Shown: positions 8,079 to 16,006, counted from the stretch's first letter. The stretch: 23,322 bases of DNA from CADEED01 sp035525785 (GCA_035525785.1 DATLDQ010000119.1:1-23322), one strand, 5' to 3'. Notes: generated by a model from the letters alone, not told the origin. Numbers and translations are program-made.

Positions 8079-11000
8079 TTACTCGTGTCCGCCCGTCTGG
8101 CCTTCGACGACCGTCTTCTGCATGGCGCGCGGACCACCTTCGTTCATGCCGGGCTCGTTGCGCACTTCGGTGAGCACCTCGAGGAAGGCCACCACGTCGC
8201 GCAGTTGCGCGCGCGTGAGCACCTGCCCGTAGATCTCGGGCATGGACGAGGGCGCGGTGACGCGCTGCGCGATGTCGTCCTTCTGGATCGTGGCGCTGGT
8301 GCCGTCGGCGCGCTTGAGGATGAGCTGCCGGCCAGTCTCGTCGCCGACCGAGCCCGTCTCCGTGCTGCCGTTCTTGAGCGTCACCGTCACGTTGTCGAAC
8401 CCGGGCGCTATGTGCGCGCTCGGGTGAATGACCGACTCGAGCAGGTACTGCGGCGAGCGATTCTTGCCCACCAGCGTGAGGTCGGGGCCGGCTTCGCCGC
8501 CGTCGCCGTTCACCTTGTGGCAGCGGCCGCAGGGCAGGACCTGGTTGTCGAAGAACTGTTCGGCGCCTTTCCTCGGGCTACCGCCGGCGAGCGCGAACGA
8601 GTACGCGGCCAGCTTGTCGTCGCTCGCCTTCCACGCGGCCTGCTGCCTGGCCCAGCGGGCTTTGACGGCCGGCGCATCGCTCTTCTCGGCGGCCTCGATG
8701 AGCTCGAGCTGCGCACCCGGGTTCACCTTGCCCGCCGCCAGCTGGTCGATGGCGCTCACCAGTAGTTTGGCCTTCTCCGGGCCCTGCAGCTGCGCGGCGG
8801 CGTTGAAGGCCGCCTGCTGTTCGGCCTCGGTGCCGGTGCTGGCGAAGCGCGTGACGATGGGCAGCGCGCGTTCCGGGGCGCGGCGCGCGGCGACCTGCAG
8901 TGCCGCGAGGCGCAGCGGCGCAGACTTCGACTTGTCGGCCGCGTCGATGGCGCTGCCGATGGCGTCGCCACCGAAGGCGTCGAGCGCCTTGAGCGCGCCG
9001 ATGCGCACGGCCTCCGGCGCCTTGTCGTTGGCAACGGCCGCGAGCAGGTTGGGTGCGGCGCCCTTCAGCTCGAGGCCGCTGATCGCTTCGAGCGCGGCGA
9101 GCTGCACGGGCTCGGGGCCCGTGCCCAGGACCTTCGGCAGCACGGCGCTGAGCGCCTCCGCGGCAGCCTTGCCATCGCGCGCGGGCAGCGGGCGATAGAT
9201 GCCGACCACGCGATCGCGCGCCGGCGTCTTGCCCCAGAGGCCGAGCTGCAGCAGCGCCTCGGCGCGCATGGTCGGCGTGGCCGCGTCGCGCGTGGCGTAC
9301 TGCGCCAGCGCTTGAGCGTCCTTGGCGGTGCCGAGCCGGTAGTGCGCGTTGATGGCGCGCTCCACGAAGGGCTCGTCGCTCACCGGCGCCTTGTCGAGCT
9401 TGGTGGCCAGCGCCTCGTACGCGCCGGTGATCGGCACGTCATTGATGGCACTCGCAGCTTCGCGCGCGATATACGGGTCGGAGTCGTTGAGGAAGGCCGC
9501 GATCTTCGCATCCTTGAGTTGCCGGTACGCGAGCACGGTCGCGAGGCGCAGCGACTCGCTCTGCGACTGCAGGCCGGCCTCGAGCGACGCCGCATCGTTG
9601 ATGCGTGCCAGCGCCAGTGACGCCGCATGTCGGATGTAGGCGTCGCGGTTGTCGTTGGCCTGGATCAGGGTCTGCAGCGCGACCACCGATTGCTTGTCGC
9701 CGAGCTTGCCCAGGCTCTGGGCGGCGAAGAATTGCACGCGCGGCGCGACGTCGGCGGCGCTGCGCTCGAGGTCCTTGCGGGCCTTGACGAACTTGAGGTC
9801 GCCGAGGCCCTTCACGGCCTGCGCACGCACTTCGGAATCCGTATCGCGCGTGAGCTTCACGAGCGTCGGACCGATCTTCGGGTTTTTCCTGCCGAGCTGG
9901 GTGAGACCCCAGACGGCATGGAGCCGGGCGAGGGGCGCAGCTTTCCGGTCGTTGGCGATCCTGGTGAAGACGCCAATCGACTGGTCGCCGCGCGAGGCGA
10001 GCTCGAGCTGCGCTTCGAGCCGCGCACGGCGGTCGGCGTGCGAGAGCAGGGCGCTGAGCTCGGCGTCGGACTTGCCCGTGAAGCCACCCGCGAGCAGCGT
10101 CGCGAGATCATCGCGCGCCTGCTTCGACGCCGCGTTCTCGTTGACGGGCGCGACGCCGTAGATACGGCCTTTCTGGCTCTTCGGCCAGCCGTCGACCCAG
10201 TCGGAGAGGTACAGCACGCTGTCGGGTCCGAACGTCACGTCCGTGGGCAGCACGCCGCCCATGAACTGCTTGCTGCTCGTCGGTCTGAAGGTCGCGCCGT
10301 TCTCGGCGACGGTGTACGTCTGGATGCCGCTGCGCGCGATGCTGCCCTTGAAGTGCGTGATGAAGAAATGGCCGGCGTACTCAGGCGTGAGACCGGTGCC
10401 CGGGTAGTAGGTCAGGCCGGAGGGGCCATCCTCGATGTTGCAGACCGGCGGCAGTAGATAGGCGGGGCGCCCCTTGAACGCGGGCTTCCACAGGCCTTCG
10501 CGCATCCACGGGCCACCCTTGCCCATGGGGGCGTGCTGGTACCCCACGCGCCAGCCGTTGTCGGCGCCTTCGACGAGATAGACGAGGCGCTCCATGTCGC
10601 CCTGGTCGCTGTCGTTGTCCCCGGTGAACAGGTTGCCGTGCTCGTCGAACACCAGCTCCTGCGGATTGCGCAGGCCGTGCGCGAACAACTCGAACTCCGT
10701 GCCGTCGGGGTTGGAGCGGAACACCGCGCCTTCATCCGGGTAGTCGATGAGTTGGCCTTCCTTGCCCGTGACGTGCGTGCCGCGGTCGCCGATAGAGTAG
10801 TAGATCTTGCCGTCGTGGCCGAGCGCGAGGCCATGGAAGTCGTGGCCCGTGAAGTTGTAGCGCACGCCGAAGCCGCGCAGCAGCTCGGTTTTCTTCGCCT
10901 TGTCGTCGCCGTTGTCGTCGAGCAGCCAGAGGCTCGGGATGTTGGTGAACCACACCTTGCCGTGGCGCGCGAGCACGCCCGAAGCGATGCCGTCGAGCTC

Positions 11001-11495
11001 GCCGTTGTAACCGTCGGAGTAGACGCGCGAAGAGTCCGCGACGCCGTCGTGATTCTTGTCCTCGACCAGCCGCACGACCTCGCCTTCGATGGCGAGCTGT
11101 TTGGCGCCAGCTTCGCCGAACACGGTGCGATGCAGCTTCAGACGGTCATCGATGTTGCGCGCGGCGAGGTCCAGCTCGAGCATGCCCATGTAGCCGCGGA
11201 TGTCGAGCACGCTGCTGCGATAGCGGTAAGTCTCGGCGACGAACAATCTTCCCTTCTCGTCGAAATCGATGGCCACCGGGTTCGCGAGCATGGGCTCCGA
11301 TGCCCACAGGCTCACCTTGAAACCTTGCGGCACGGTGAAGCGCTGCAGCGCCAGCTTGGCATCGTCCGACGCGGGATCCATGACCGGATCGGGCTGCCGA
11401 TCGAAGGGCTCGAGCTCCAGCGTTTGCGCGCAGACCGCGCCGGCGCCAGCGAACATGAACGATGCGAAGCGGGAAACGAAGGCGGAAGATTTCAT
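8079..11495 (-). CDS. PVC-type membrane-bound dehydrogenase/HEAT-repeat/c-type cytochrome fusion
   Basis: Large periplasmic protein of 1138 residues with three parts. Residues 1-23 are a Sec signal peptide (AGAGAVCAQ). Residues about 45-450 form a beta-propeller of the glucose/sorbosone-dehydrogenase-like type, with repeated blades such as NPVAIDFDEKGRLFVAETYR (72-91), a calcium-loop-like DKNHDGVAD (146-154) and HGLRNPQELVFDEHGNLFTGD (273-293 region). Residues about 460-960 are alpha-helical HEAT-like repeats. Residues about 970-1108 are a c-type cytochrome with CGRCH (989-993) as the haem-binding motif and a candidate axial Met1085. This architecture is common in Planctomycetes/Verrucomicrobia; its enzymatic substrate is not established. 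The start at 11495 gives the signal peptide and has GGGA 4 nt upstream. Bases 11496-11622 form a divergent intergenic region with RNase T2. It probably heads the minus-strand operon and could accept electrons from a periplasmic oxidation. Confidence 0.9.
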   Translation of the reverse strand: MKSSAFVSRFASFMFAGAGAVCAQTLELEPFDRQPDPVMDPASDDAKLALQRFTVPQGFKVSLWASEPMLANPVAIDFDEKGRLFVAETYRYRSSVLDIRGYMGMLELDLAARNIDDRLKLHRTVFGEAGAKQLAIEGEVVRLVEDKNHDGVADSSRVYSDGYNGELDGIASGVLARHGKVWFTNIPSLWLLDDNGDDKAKKTELLRGFGVRYNFTGHDFHGLALGHDGKIYYSIGDRGTHVTGKEGQLIDYPDEGAVFRSNPDGTEFELFAHGLRNPQELVFDEHGNLFTGDNDSDQGDMERLVYLVEGADNGWRVGYQHAPMGKGGPWMREGLWKPAFKGRPAYLLPPVCNIEDGPSGLTYYPGTGLTPEYAGHFFITHFKGSIARSGIQTYTVAENGATFRPTSSKQFMGGVLPTDVTFGPDSVLYLSDWVDGWPKSQKGRIYGVAPVNENAASKQARDDLATLLAGGFTGKSDAELSALLSHADRRARLEAQLELASRGDQSIGVFTRIANDRKAAPLARLHAVWGLTQLGRKNPKIGPTLVKLTRDTDSEVRAQAVKGLGDLKFVKARKDLERSAADVAPRVQFFAAQSLGKLGDKQSVVALQTLIQANDNRDAYIRHAASLALARINDAASLEAGLQSQSESLRLATVLAYRQLKDAKIAAFLNDSDPYIAREAASAINDVPITGAYEALATKLDKAPVSDEPFVERAINAHYRLGTAKDAQALAQYATRDAATPTMRAEALLQLGLWGKTPARDRVVGIYRPLPARDGKAAAEALSAVLPKVLGTGPEPVQLAALEAISGLELKGAAPNLLAAVANDKAPEAVRIGALKALDAFGGDAIGSAIDAADKSKSAPLRLAALQVAARRAPERALPIVTRFASTGTEAEQQAAFNAAAQLQGPEKAKLLVSAIDQLAAGKVNPGAQLELIEAAEKSDAPAVKARWARQQAAWKASDDKLAAYSFALAGGSPRKGAEQFFDNQVLPCGRCHKVNGDGGEAGPDLTLVGKNRSPQYLLESVIHPSAHIAPGFDNVTVTLKNGSTETGSVGDETGRQLILKRADGTSATIQKDDIAQRVTAPSSMPEIYGQVLTRAQLRDVVAFLEVLTEVRNEPGMNEGGPRAMQKTVVEGQTGGHE

Positions 11496-11622
11496 GGCAT
11501 CCCGATTGATTTGGAGGGTCTTCTGGAAGGGCTTACAAAGTGGCGCACTATATCCGGATGAAAGTCCCATGACTGCCGGCTCGAGTGATTGATTCGGTAA
11601 GGTTTACGGTAAATTCACGCTC

Positions 11623-12477
11623 GTGCGTCCCTTCAGACCCCGTCGTAAAAACTTCGTTGCCCTGTTCGTCATATTCGTGGCGCTCGGCACCGCGTGGATA
11701 TCGCAGCGTGATCGCCCCGGCACCGGCGCGCCGCCGGCGGACGCGAGCGAAACACCAGGTCAGCCCGACGCGGTGGAAAATGCCGACAAACCGCGCGCGA
11801 GGACCAACGTGGGGTTCGAGACCGAACCCGGCTCGCGCCGAAGCAACGCCGGCAGCAGGGCATCCTTCGATTTCTACCTGCTGGCCTTGAGTTCGCACCC
11901 GGCTTTCTGCGCCGACGGACACGCGCGCAAGGCGGAGTGCCGTGCCGATTCGCCGCCCATCTCGATTCACGGCCTCTGGCCGGAGCGCCTCGAGCCCCGC
12001 CGGTATCCGCACGACTGCGCGGGCCCGCGTCTCGATCTCGACCCGGAGCTCACGCAGCGTCTCGCGACCCTGATGCCGGGCGTGGCCGACGGTCTGCACG
12101 AGCACGAGTGGCGCGAACACGGCACCTGCAGCGGGCTCGACGACGACATCTACTTCGGGGCGACGTACGCCAGGGCGCGCGTCATCGACCTCGCGCTCGG
12201 CCAGCACCTAACAACCCTGGCCGGCGGGAGCAGCAGCGCGACCGAGCTGCGCCGACACGCCGATGAACGGATACCAGGGCTCGGGGCCACGCTCACCTTC
12301 CACTGCCGCATGATCCGCGATGCGCCGAGGGAGCATGGTCGCGAGCCCTATCTGGTCGAGATCCGCCAATGCCTCGATGACGACGGCCGCGACGGCGCGC
12401 CGGGCACCGCCATCGCTTGCGCCACCGTCAACCGCCGCGACCAGGGCTGCGGCGCCGGCTTCCGGATCGCGCCATGA
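11623..12477 (+). CDS. Ribonuclease T2 family protein, membrane-anchored or secreted
   Basis: Endoribonuclease of the RNase T2/Rh/I family, which cleaves RNA through a 2',3'-cyclic phosphate. The 284-residue product has a basic start and one hydrophobic segment (11-26). A Pro/Ala-rich linker follows to about residue 80, then the catalytic domain. The first active-site motif is SIHGLWPE (114-121) with His116. The second is HEWREHGTC (161-169) with Glu162 and His166. The lysine usual just before that last histidine in RNase Rh is Glu165 here. Eight or more cysteines fit an exported, disulfide-bonded protein. The hydrophobic segment lacks a clear cleavage site, so it may be an anchor. The start is GTG at 11623 with no strong Shine-Dalgarno; no other start fits better. 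The TGA overlaps the next gene's ATG. Confidence 0.88.
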   Translation: MRPFRPRRKNFVALFVIFVALGTAWISQRDRPGTGAPPADASETPGQPDAVENADKPRARTNVGFETEPGSRRSNAGSRASFDFYLLALSSHPAFCADGHARKAECRADSPPISIHGLWPERLEPRRYPHDCAGPRLDLDPELTQRLATLMPGVADGLHEHEWREHGTCSGLDDDIYFGATYARARVIDLALGQHLTTLAGGSSSATELRRHADERIPGLGATLTFHCRMIRDAPREHGREPYLVEIRQCLDDDGRDGAPGTAIACATVNRRDQGCGAGFRIAP

Positions 12478-12824
12478 AGTACCTCGCCTCGCAGCTCGGT
12501 GAGCTCGGTATCGCGTATCTGTTGTGCGTGGCCGGCATGCTGGTGGCGCTGCTGGCAACGCGTGCCGACCGCCGCGCCTTCTTCAGGCTGCCCGTGTACT
12601 CGGTCATGGCCATGGCGCTCGGCGTGATCCTGTGGAACGCCCTTCGAAAATATGTGATGCCGCCCGAGTGGCACTTCACACATACGAACATTCTCTACTG
12701 GGGGGCTCTGGCCATTTATGTCGTGTTAGGCCTATTGTTGGGCCTGATGCTGGGCCGGATCACCCGCAAGCGGGAAGAATCCCCCGGGCCCCAGCAAGAA
12801 GGAGGCAAACATGACAACCCATAA
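12474..12824 (+). CDS. Small three-helix membrane protein coupled to RNase T2
   Basis: Unrecognised 116-residue integral membrane protein. Three hydrophobic segments are visible: about 10-26 (IAYLLCVAGMLVALLAT), 41-54 (VYSVMAMALGVILW), and 74-94 (LYWGALAIYVVLGLLLGLMLG). A charged tail rich in Arg, Lys, Glu and Gln follows (RITRKREESPGPQQEGGK). Its ATG overlaps the RNase T2 stop as ATGA, so the two are very likely translated together. The tail coding sequence also contains the ribosome binding site of the following microORF. Function unknown; its position suggests a partner, inhibitor or transporter companion of the nuclease, which is inference only. Confidence 0.72.
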   Translation: MKYLASQLGELGIAYLLCVAGMLVALLATRADRRAFFRLPVYSVMAMALGVILWNALRKYVMPPEWHFTHTNILYWGALAIYVVLGLLLGLMLGRITRKREESPGPQQEGGKHDNP

Positions 12825-12882
12825 ACGCGCTCCCGGCCCCGGTCAACCTGGCCCGAAGCCACCGCCGAAGCCCGGCGACTGA
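12811..12882 (+). CDS. 23-residue proline-rich microORF with strong ribosome binding site
   Basis: ATG at 12811 is preceded by AAGGAGG ending 5 nt upstream, the best Shine-Dalgarno in this part of the window. It overlaps the 3' end of the membrane protein gene by 14 nt. The product starts MTTHKRAPGPGQPGPK and ends PPPKPGD: 23 residues, basic and proline-rich, with no membrane segment. It ends 2 bp before the convergent regulator's stop codon. There is no homology argument for it, only the start signal, operon position and length match to the gap. A related Pro-rich segment occurs in the product at 15263-15970. It could be a leader-like or regulatory peptide, or a chance frame. Confidence 0.45.
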   Translation: MTTHKRAPGPGQPGPKPPPKPGD

Positions 12883-12884
12883 CG

Positions 12885-15140
12885 CTAAGGCGTGGTGTTC
12901 TTCGGAATCTCCACGCCCGCCAGGAACGGGTCGTACCGGGTGCGCCACTCCGAGCGCCACCCGTGTTCCCATGCAATCTTGAGCTCCGCCGCCGCCTTCT
13001 CCTTCTCGCCACGCAATGCGTAGACGTCGGAGCGCATGGCGTACAGGCAGAAGTGCCGGCCGCCACTCCTTTCGTAGCGATTCAGCATCTGCTCGACCCC
13101 GCCGATCAGTTTCATCGCGCGTGCACGGTCCGCGCCGGCCAGCAATTCGATGCGCGCCTGGTTGAGCGCGGCCGAGTACTCGTTGCGGATCTGGCTGCCG
13201 TCGTAGAGATCGACGGTAGATAGGGGGAGGATGCGCTCGGCGTGCGCGAGCGTGGCATGCGCGGCCTTCGCGTCCTCGGCCATCACCTGCAGGCGCGCGG
13301 CTTCGATGAGCTCGGCGCCCGTGCCGGCCAGATCCACGACCTTGCTGTCGGCCAGCCACGTCTTGAGCGCCGGCGGACCCCCTTCTGCGTAGACGATGTT
13401 GCCTTCGCGCGCCTTGCGGAAGAAGCTGCCGTTCTGCGGATACTCCTGCATCACTGAGCGCGCCTCGGCGGTGCGGCCGAGCGTGAACAGCAGCTCTATC
13501 TTCTGGTCGGCGAGCCAGGGGTCGGCGGGCTCGCGCTTGCGTGCCTCGTCGATCCAGCGGAGCGCTTCGGCGGTGTTGCCCTGCGCGCGCTCGATCCATG
13601 CCGTGGCCAGCGGCCCCCACATGTTCGCCGTGTCGAGCTCGCGCGCGCGCTGGCAGGCCGCGCGGGCTTCGTCGTACTGGGCGACGTCAACGAGCTCCAT
13701 GCAGCGGAACACGTGCGAGATGAAATCGAGCGGATCGAGTCGCGCGGCCGCGGAATAGTGCGCCAGCGCGTCGGTGGGCTGCGCGCGCTTGTCGTAGAGG
13801 CTGCCGATGATGCGATGTGTCGCGGCGTCGTTGGGATTGCCCTTGATGGCTCTCTGCATCAGCGGCAGCGCTTCGTCGAAACGGAATTCCTCGGTGAGCA
13901 ACCAGCCCTTCGCCGCGAGCACGTGCGGCGAATTCGGGCTGAGCTGCATCGCGCGATTGATCAGCGGTTCTGCCTCCGCCTTCACGTCCTCGAGCGGCAT
14001 GCGGTTGAGCGACAGGCCGTTGAGCAGCGTCTCCGCCAGCCCCGTGAGCGCAGGCGTGAAGCGTGGATCCGCGTCGACGGCGCGGCGGAAGAGCTCGAGC
14101 GCGCGCAGGTTGTCTTCGGCCGTGCGCTGCCGCTGACGCTCGCGCGCAAGCAGGTAGAGCTCGAAGGCGTCGGTGGTGCCGGCGTGGCGCACCGCCCATT
14201 CCTCGTAGACAGCCGGAGTCAGCTCGAGGTGCAGCTTCTCGGCCACCTGGCGCGAGACCGTGTCCTCGATCTGGAAGATGTCGCCGAGTGGCATGTCGTA
14301 GGAGTCGGACCAGATGTGCAGCCCGTTCGAGGCATCGATGAGCTGCATGGTGATGCGCAGCTGGTCCTGTGAGCGCCGGAGGCTTCCTTCGAGCACGTGC
14401 GTGGCGCCGAGCTGGCTCGCGATCAGGCGCACGTCCTTGTCCTTGCCCTTGAATGCGAATGCCGACGTGCGCGCGACCACGCGCAGCGTCGGAATGTGCG
14501 CCAGCCAGTTCGACAGCTCGTCGGTGAGGCCGTCGGCCAGCGCCTGCTCACTTTGGGACACGCTCATGTCGACCAGTGGGAGTACGACGATGGTCGGCAG
14601 GTCCTGGCCCGACACCGCGCCTTCGAACAACTTGCCCGGCATGCGCCAGGCGACGAGGCCCAGCACCACCGCCGCCAGGATGCTGCCGAATCCCCACGCC
14701 AGCCGCCGGATGGGTGCGCGCCGGTCCGAGGCTCGACGGCCGATCATGGCCCCGGTCTCGAAAGAGGTCGGCCGGTAATCCTCGGACAGCTTGGGCAGCG
14801 AGGGGATGGTGTTCTCCGACTCGTCCACCAGCTTGCCGATGAAGCGGTAGCCCTTGCGCGGCAGGGTCTCGATGTAGCGCGGCGCGTCGGAATCGTCGCC
14901 CAACGCGGATCGCAGCTTGCGGACGGCGCTGTTCAGGCCGGTGTCGAACTCCACCACGCCCTTGGGCCACAGGCGCGCGATGAGCTGCTCGCGCGTGACC
15001 ACTTCGCCGGGCTGCTTGACCAGCTCATCGAGGATCTGCAGCGGCTGATCCTGCAGGCGGTGGGTGGCGCCGTCTTTCGAGATCTCTCCCGATTGGAAGT
15101 CCACTTTCCAGCCATCGAACCGTATGACGCGCTTGTCCAT
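12885..15140 (-). CDS. CadC-like transcriptional regulator: winged helix, one membrane helix, TolB/FlgO-like domain, TPRs
   Basis: Membrane-integrated transcription factor of 751 residues. Residues 1-102 form an OmpR/PhoB-type winged helix (VTREQLIARLWPKGVVEFDT, 48-67, then LNSAVRKLRSALGD and the wing IETLPRKGYRFIG). A single hydrophobic helix lies at 147-166. Residues about 182-300 match the adenylate-cyclase-associated/FlgO-like domain (VVLPLVDMS, ALADGLTDELSNWLAHIP, THVLEGSLRRS, LIDASNGLHIWSDSYD). From about 320 to the end, TPR-like helical pairs are expected in the periplasm. There is no receiver domain, so the signal probably enters through the periplasmic part. ATG at 15140 is preferred because family similarity starts there; ATG 15173 and TTG 15179 are in frame upstream. 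No good Shine-Dalgarno is seen. Likely target: the divergent promoter region with the TCAGCGCC repeat. Confidence 0.88.
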   Translation of the reverse strand: MDKRVIRFDGWKVDFQSGEISKDGATHRLQDQPLQILDELVKQPGEVVTREQLIARLWPKGVVEFDTGLNSAVRKLRSALGDDSDAPRYIETLPRKGYRFIGKLVDESENTIPSLPKLSEDYRPTSFETGAMIGRRASDRRAPIRRLAWGFGSILAAVVLGLVAWRMPGKLFEGAVSGQDLPTIVVLPLVDMSVSQSEQALADGLTDELSNWLAHIPTLRVVARTSAFAFKGKDKDVRLIASQLGATHVLEGSLRRSQDQLRITMQLIDASNGLHIWSDSYDMPLGDIFQIEDTVSRQVAEKLHLELTPAVYEEWAVRHAGTTDAFELYLLARERQRQRTAEDNLRALELFRRAVDADPRFTPALTGLAETLLNGLSLNRMPLEDVKAEAEPLINRAMQLSPNSPHVLAAKGWLLTEEFRFDEALPLMQRAIKGNPNDAATHRIIGSLYDKRAQPTDALAHYSAAARLDPLDFISHVFRCMELVDVAQYDEARAACQRARELDTANMWGPLATAWIERAQGNTAEALRWIDEARKREPADPWLADQKIELLFTLGRTAEARSVMQEYPQNGSFFRKAREGNIVYAEGGPPALKTWLADSKVVDLAGTGAELIEAARLQVMAEDAKAAHATLAHAERILPLSTVDLYDGSQIRNEYSAALNQARIELLAGADRARAMKLIGGVEQMLNRYERSGGRHFCLYAMRSDVYALRGEKEKAAAELKIAWEHGWRSEWRTRYDPFLAGVEIPKNTTP

Positions 15141-15180
15141 GCAACTGCCAGGAGGAATCCGGAGGCGAATCATAGACAAG

Positions 15181-15199
15181 TCAGCGCCGGATCAGCGCC
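15181..15199. promoter_or_regulatory. Direct repeat with 11-bp period, candidate winged-helix operator
   Basis: TCAGCGCC occurs at 15181-15188 and again at 15192-15199, separated by GGA, so the copies are exactly 11 bp apart. OmpR/PhoB/CadC-type winged helices bind tandem direct repeats with about this spacing. It lies in the 122-bp region between the regulator and the divergent gene at 15263. A looser GGAGG pair at 15151 and 15161 has a 10-bp period. Confidence 0.4.
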
Positions 15200-15217
15200 C
15201 GTCCATCGCGAATGAGC

Positions 15218-15229
15218 CGCCGGCCGGCG
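15218..15229. promoter_or_regulatory. Perfect 12-bp palindrome upstream of the unknown gene
   Basis: CGCCGGCCGGCG is its own reverse complement and lies 33 bp before the ATG at 15263. In GC-rich DNA such a site can arise by chance, so this is only a candidate operator. Confidence 0.25.
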
Positions 15230-15262
15230 AAATTCCGCGTCCGAACAGGAAGGAGCGACAGA

Positions 15263-15970
15263 ATGAACGTGTCCGCGCATCGCAGCATCGGTCCCAATGG
15301 CATCGGATCCCCGACGGGCTCCTCGGTCGACAGTGGCCCGGCCCAACCCGGTCCTCGGCCGCCGCCCAAGCATCTCTCGGCCCGCGCCCTGACGGCGTTA
15401 GTTAGCCAATTGACCACCGGACACGCATACCCGGATGCCGGCAACGCCCCGGGGCCACTCGATCCCTATATCCGCAGGGCCCTGGAACGCACCGCCGTGG
15501 GTTCCGGCATCGGCGCCGGCCTGTGGCGCGTCATCGCGGAGAAGCATCCCGAGATCTGGGATGTGATCGGCGGGGACCCCCAGGCTCGCGTGGGCCTCAA
15601 CCCACAGCCGCTGCCGCCGCGTTCCGCGTTCCTGGCCAGCGTCATCCTCGAGTTCACCGAGCGCATGACCCTGATCGCCGAGATCGCGGACCTCATCCCG
15701 CGCCCCGGTGGCGACCGCGGCATCATCATCGTCGCCGGCCACGTCGCCGCTTTCGTGGACGGCATCTGCGTCAACGCCCTGCACATCCGCTGGCCGCTGC
15801 CTTGGCCCGCGCCGGCCTGGTTCGCGGACACGTTGAGCGGCGCGGATCTGATCGTCATGGGTACCCAGTTCCAGCAATCGGCCGCGATCGCGATGGATCG
15901 CGAGCTCGGCCGCACGTTCGCCGACGCGGCGCATGCCTTGTTGGAGGCCGGCGCGGCCAGGCTGGTCTGA
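15263..15970 (+). CDS. Protein of unknown function with Pro-rich N-terminus and LNPQPLPPR motif
   Basis: I do not recognise this 235-residue product. Residues 1-40 are low in hydrophobics and Gly/Pro/Ser-rich, ending in GPAQPGPRPPPK. A helical region follows (about 42-95), then the compact motif LNPQPLPPRSAF. The C-terminal half is predicted to be mixed helix and strand (GIIIVAGHVAAFVDGICVNALH) and contains the one cysteine. There is no signal peptide or clear membrane helix, so it is probably cytoplasmic. ATG at 15263 has GGAAGGAG with a 7-nt spacer, an excellent ribosome binding site; the in-frame ATG at 15212 lacks one. It is divergent from the CadC-like regulator and likely its target (inference). 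Confidence 0.75.
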   Translation: MNVSAHRSIGPNGIGSPTGSSVDSGPAQPGPRPPPKHLSARALTALVSQLTTGHAYPDAGNAPGPLDPYIRRALERTAVGSGIGAGLWRVIAEKHPEIWDVIGGDPQARVGLNPQPLPPRSAFLASVILEFTERMTLIAEIADLIPRPGGDRGIIIVAGHVAAFVDGICVNALHIRWPLPWPAPAWFADTLSGADLIVMGTQFQQSAAIAMDRELGRTFADAAHALLEAGAARLV

Positions 15971-15978
15971 AGGTTCGA

Positions 15979-15996
15979 GGCGCCAGGGACGGCGCC
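15979..15996. terminator. Stem-loop between convergent genes
   Basis: GGCGCC (15979-15984) and GGCGCC (15991-15996) form a perfect 6-bp stem with a 6-nt loop in the 36-bp gap between two convergent genes. Only GCTT follows, so it is a weak intrinsic terminator candidate. Confidence 0.4.
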
Positions 15997-16006
15997 GCTT
16001 CGGATG

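Noticed and set aside
10533..11561. Plus-strand frame opposite the cytochrome fusion gene
   Set aside because: It is the complement of a clear propeller domain, and its Val/Glu/His-rich composition reflects that.
12811..12882. MicroORF as a type I toxin
   Set aside because: The peptide is hydrophilic and Pro-rich with no membrane segment, and no antisense RNA promoter could be identified.
15141..15179. Upstream starts (ATG 15173, TTG 15179) for the CadC-like regulator
   Set aside because: They add residues outside the winged-helix domain and have no ribosome binding site, but the choice of 15140 is not certain.
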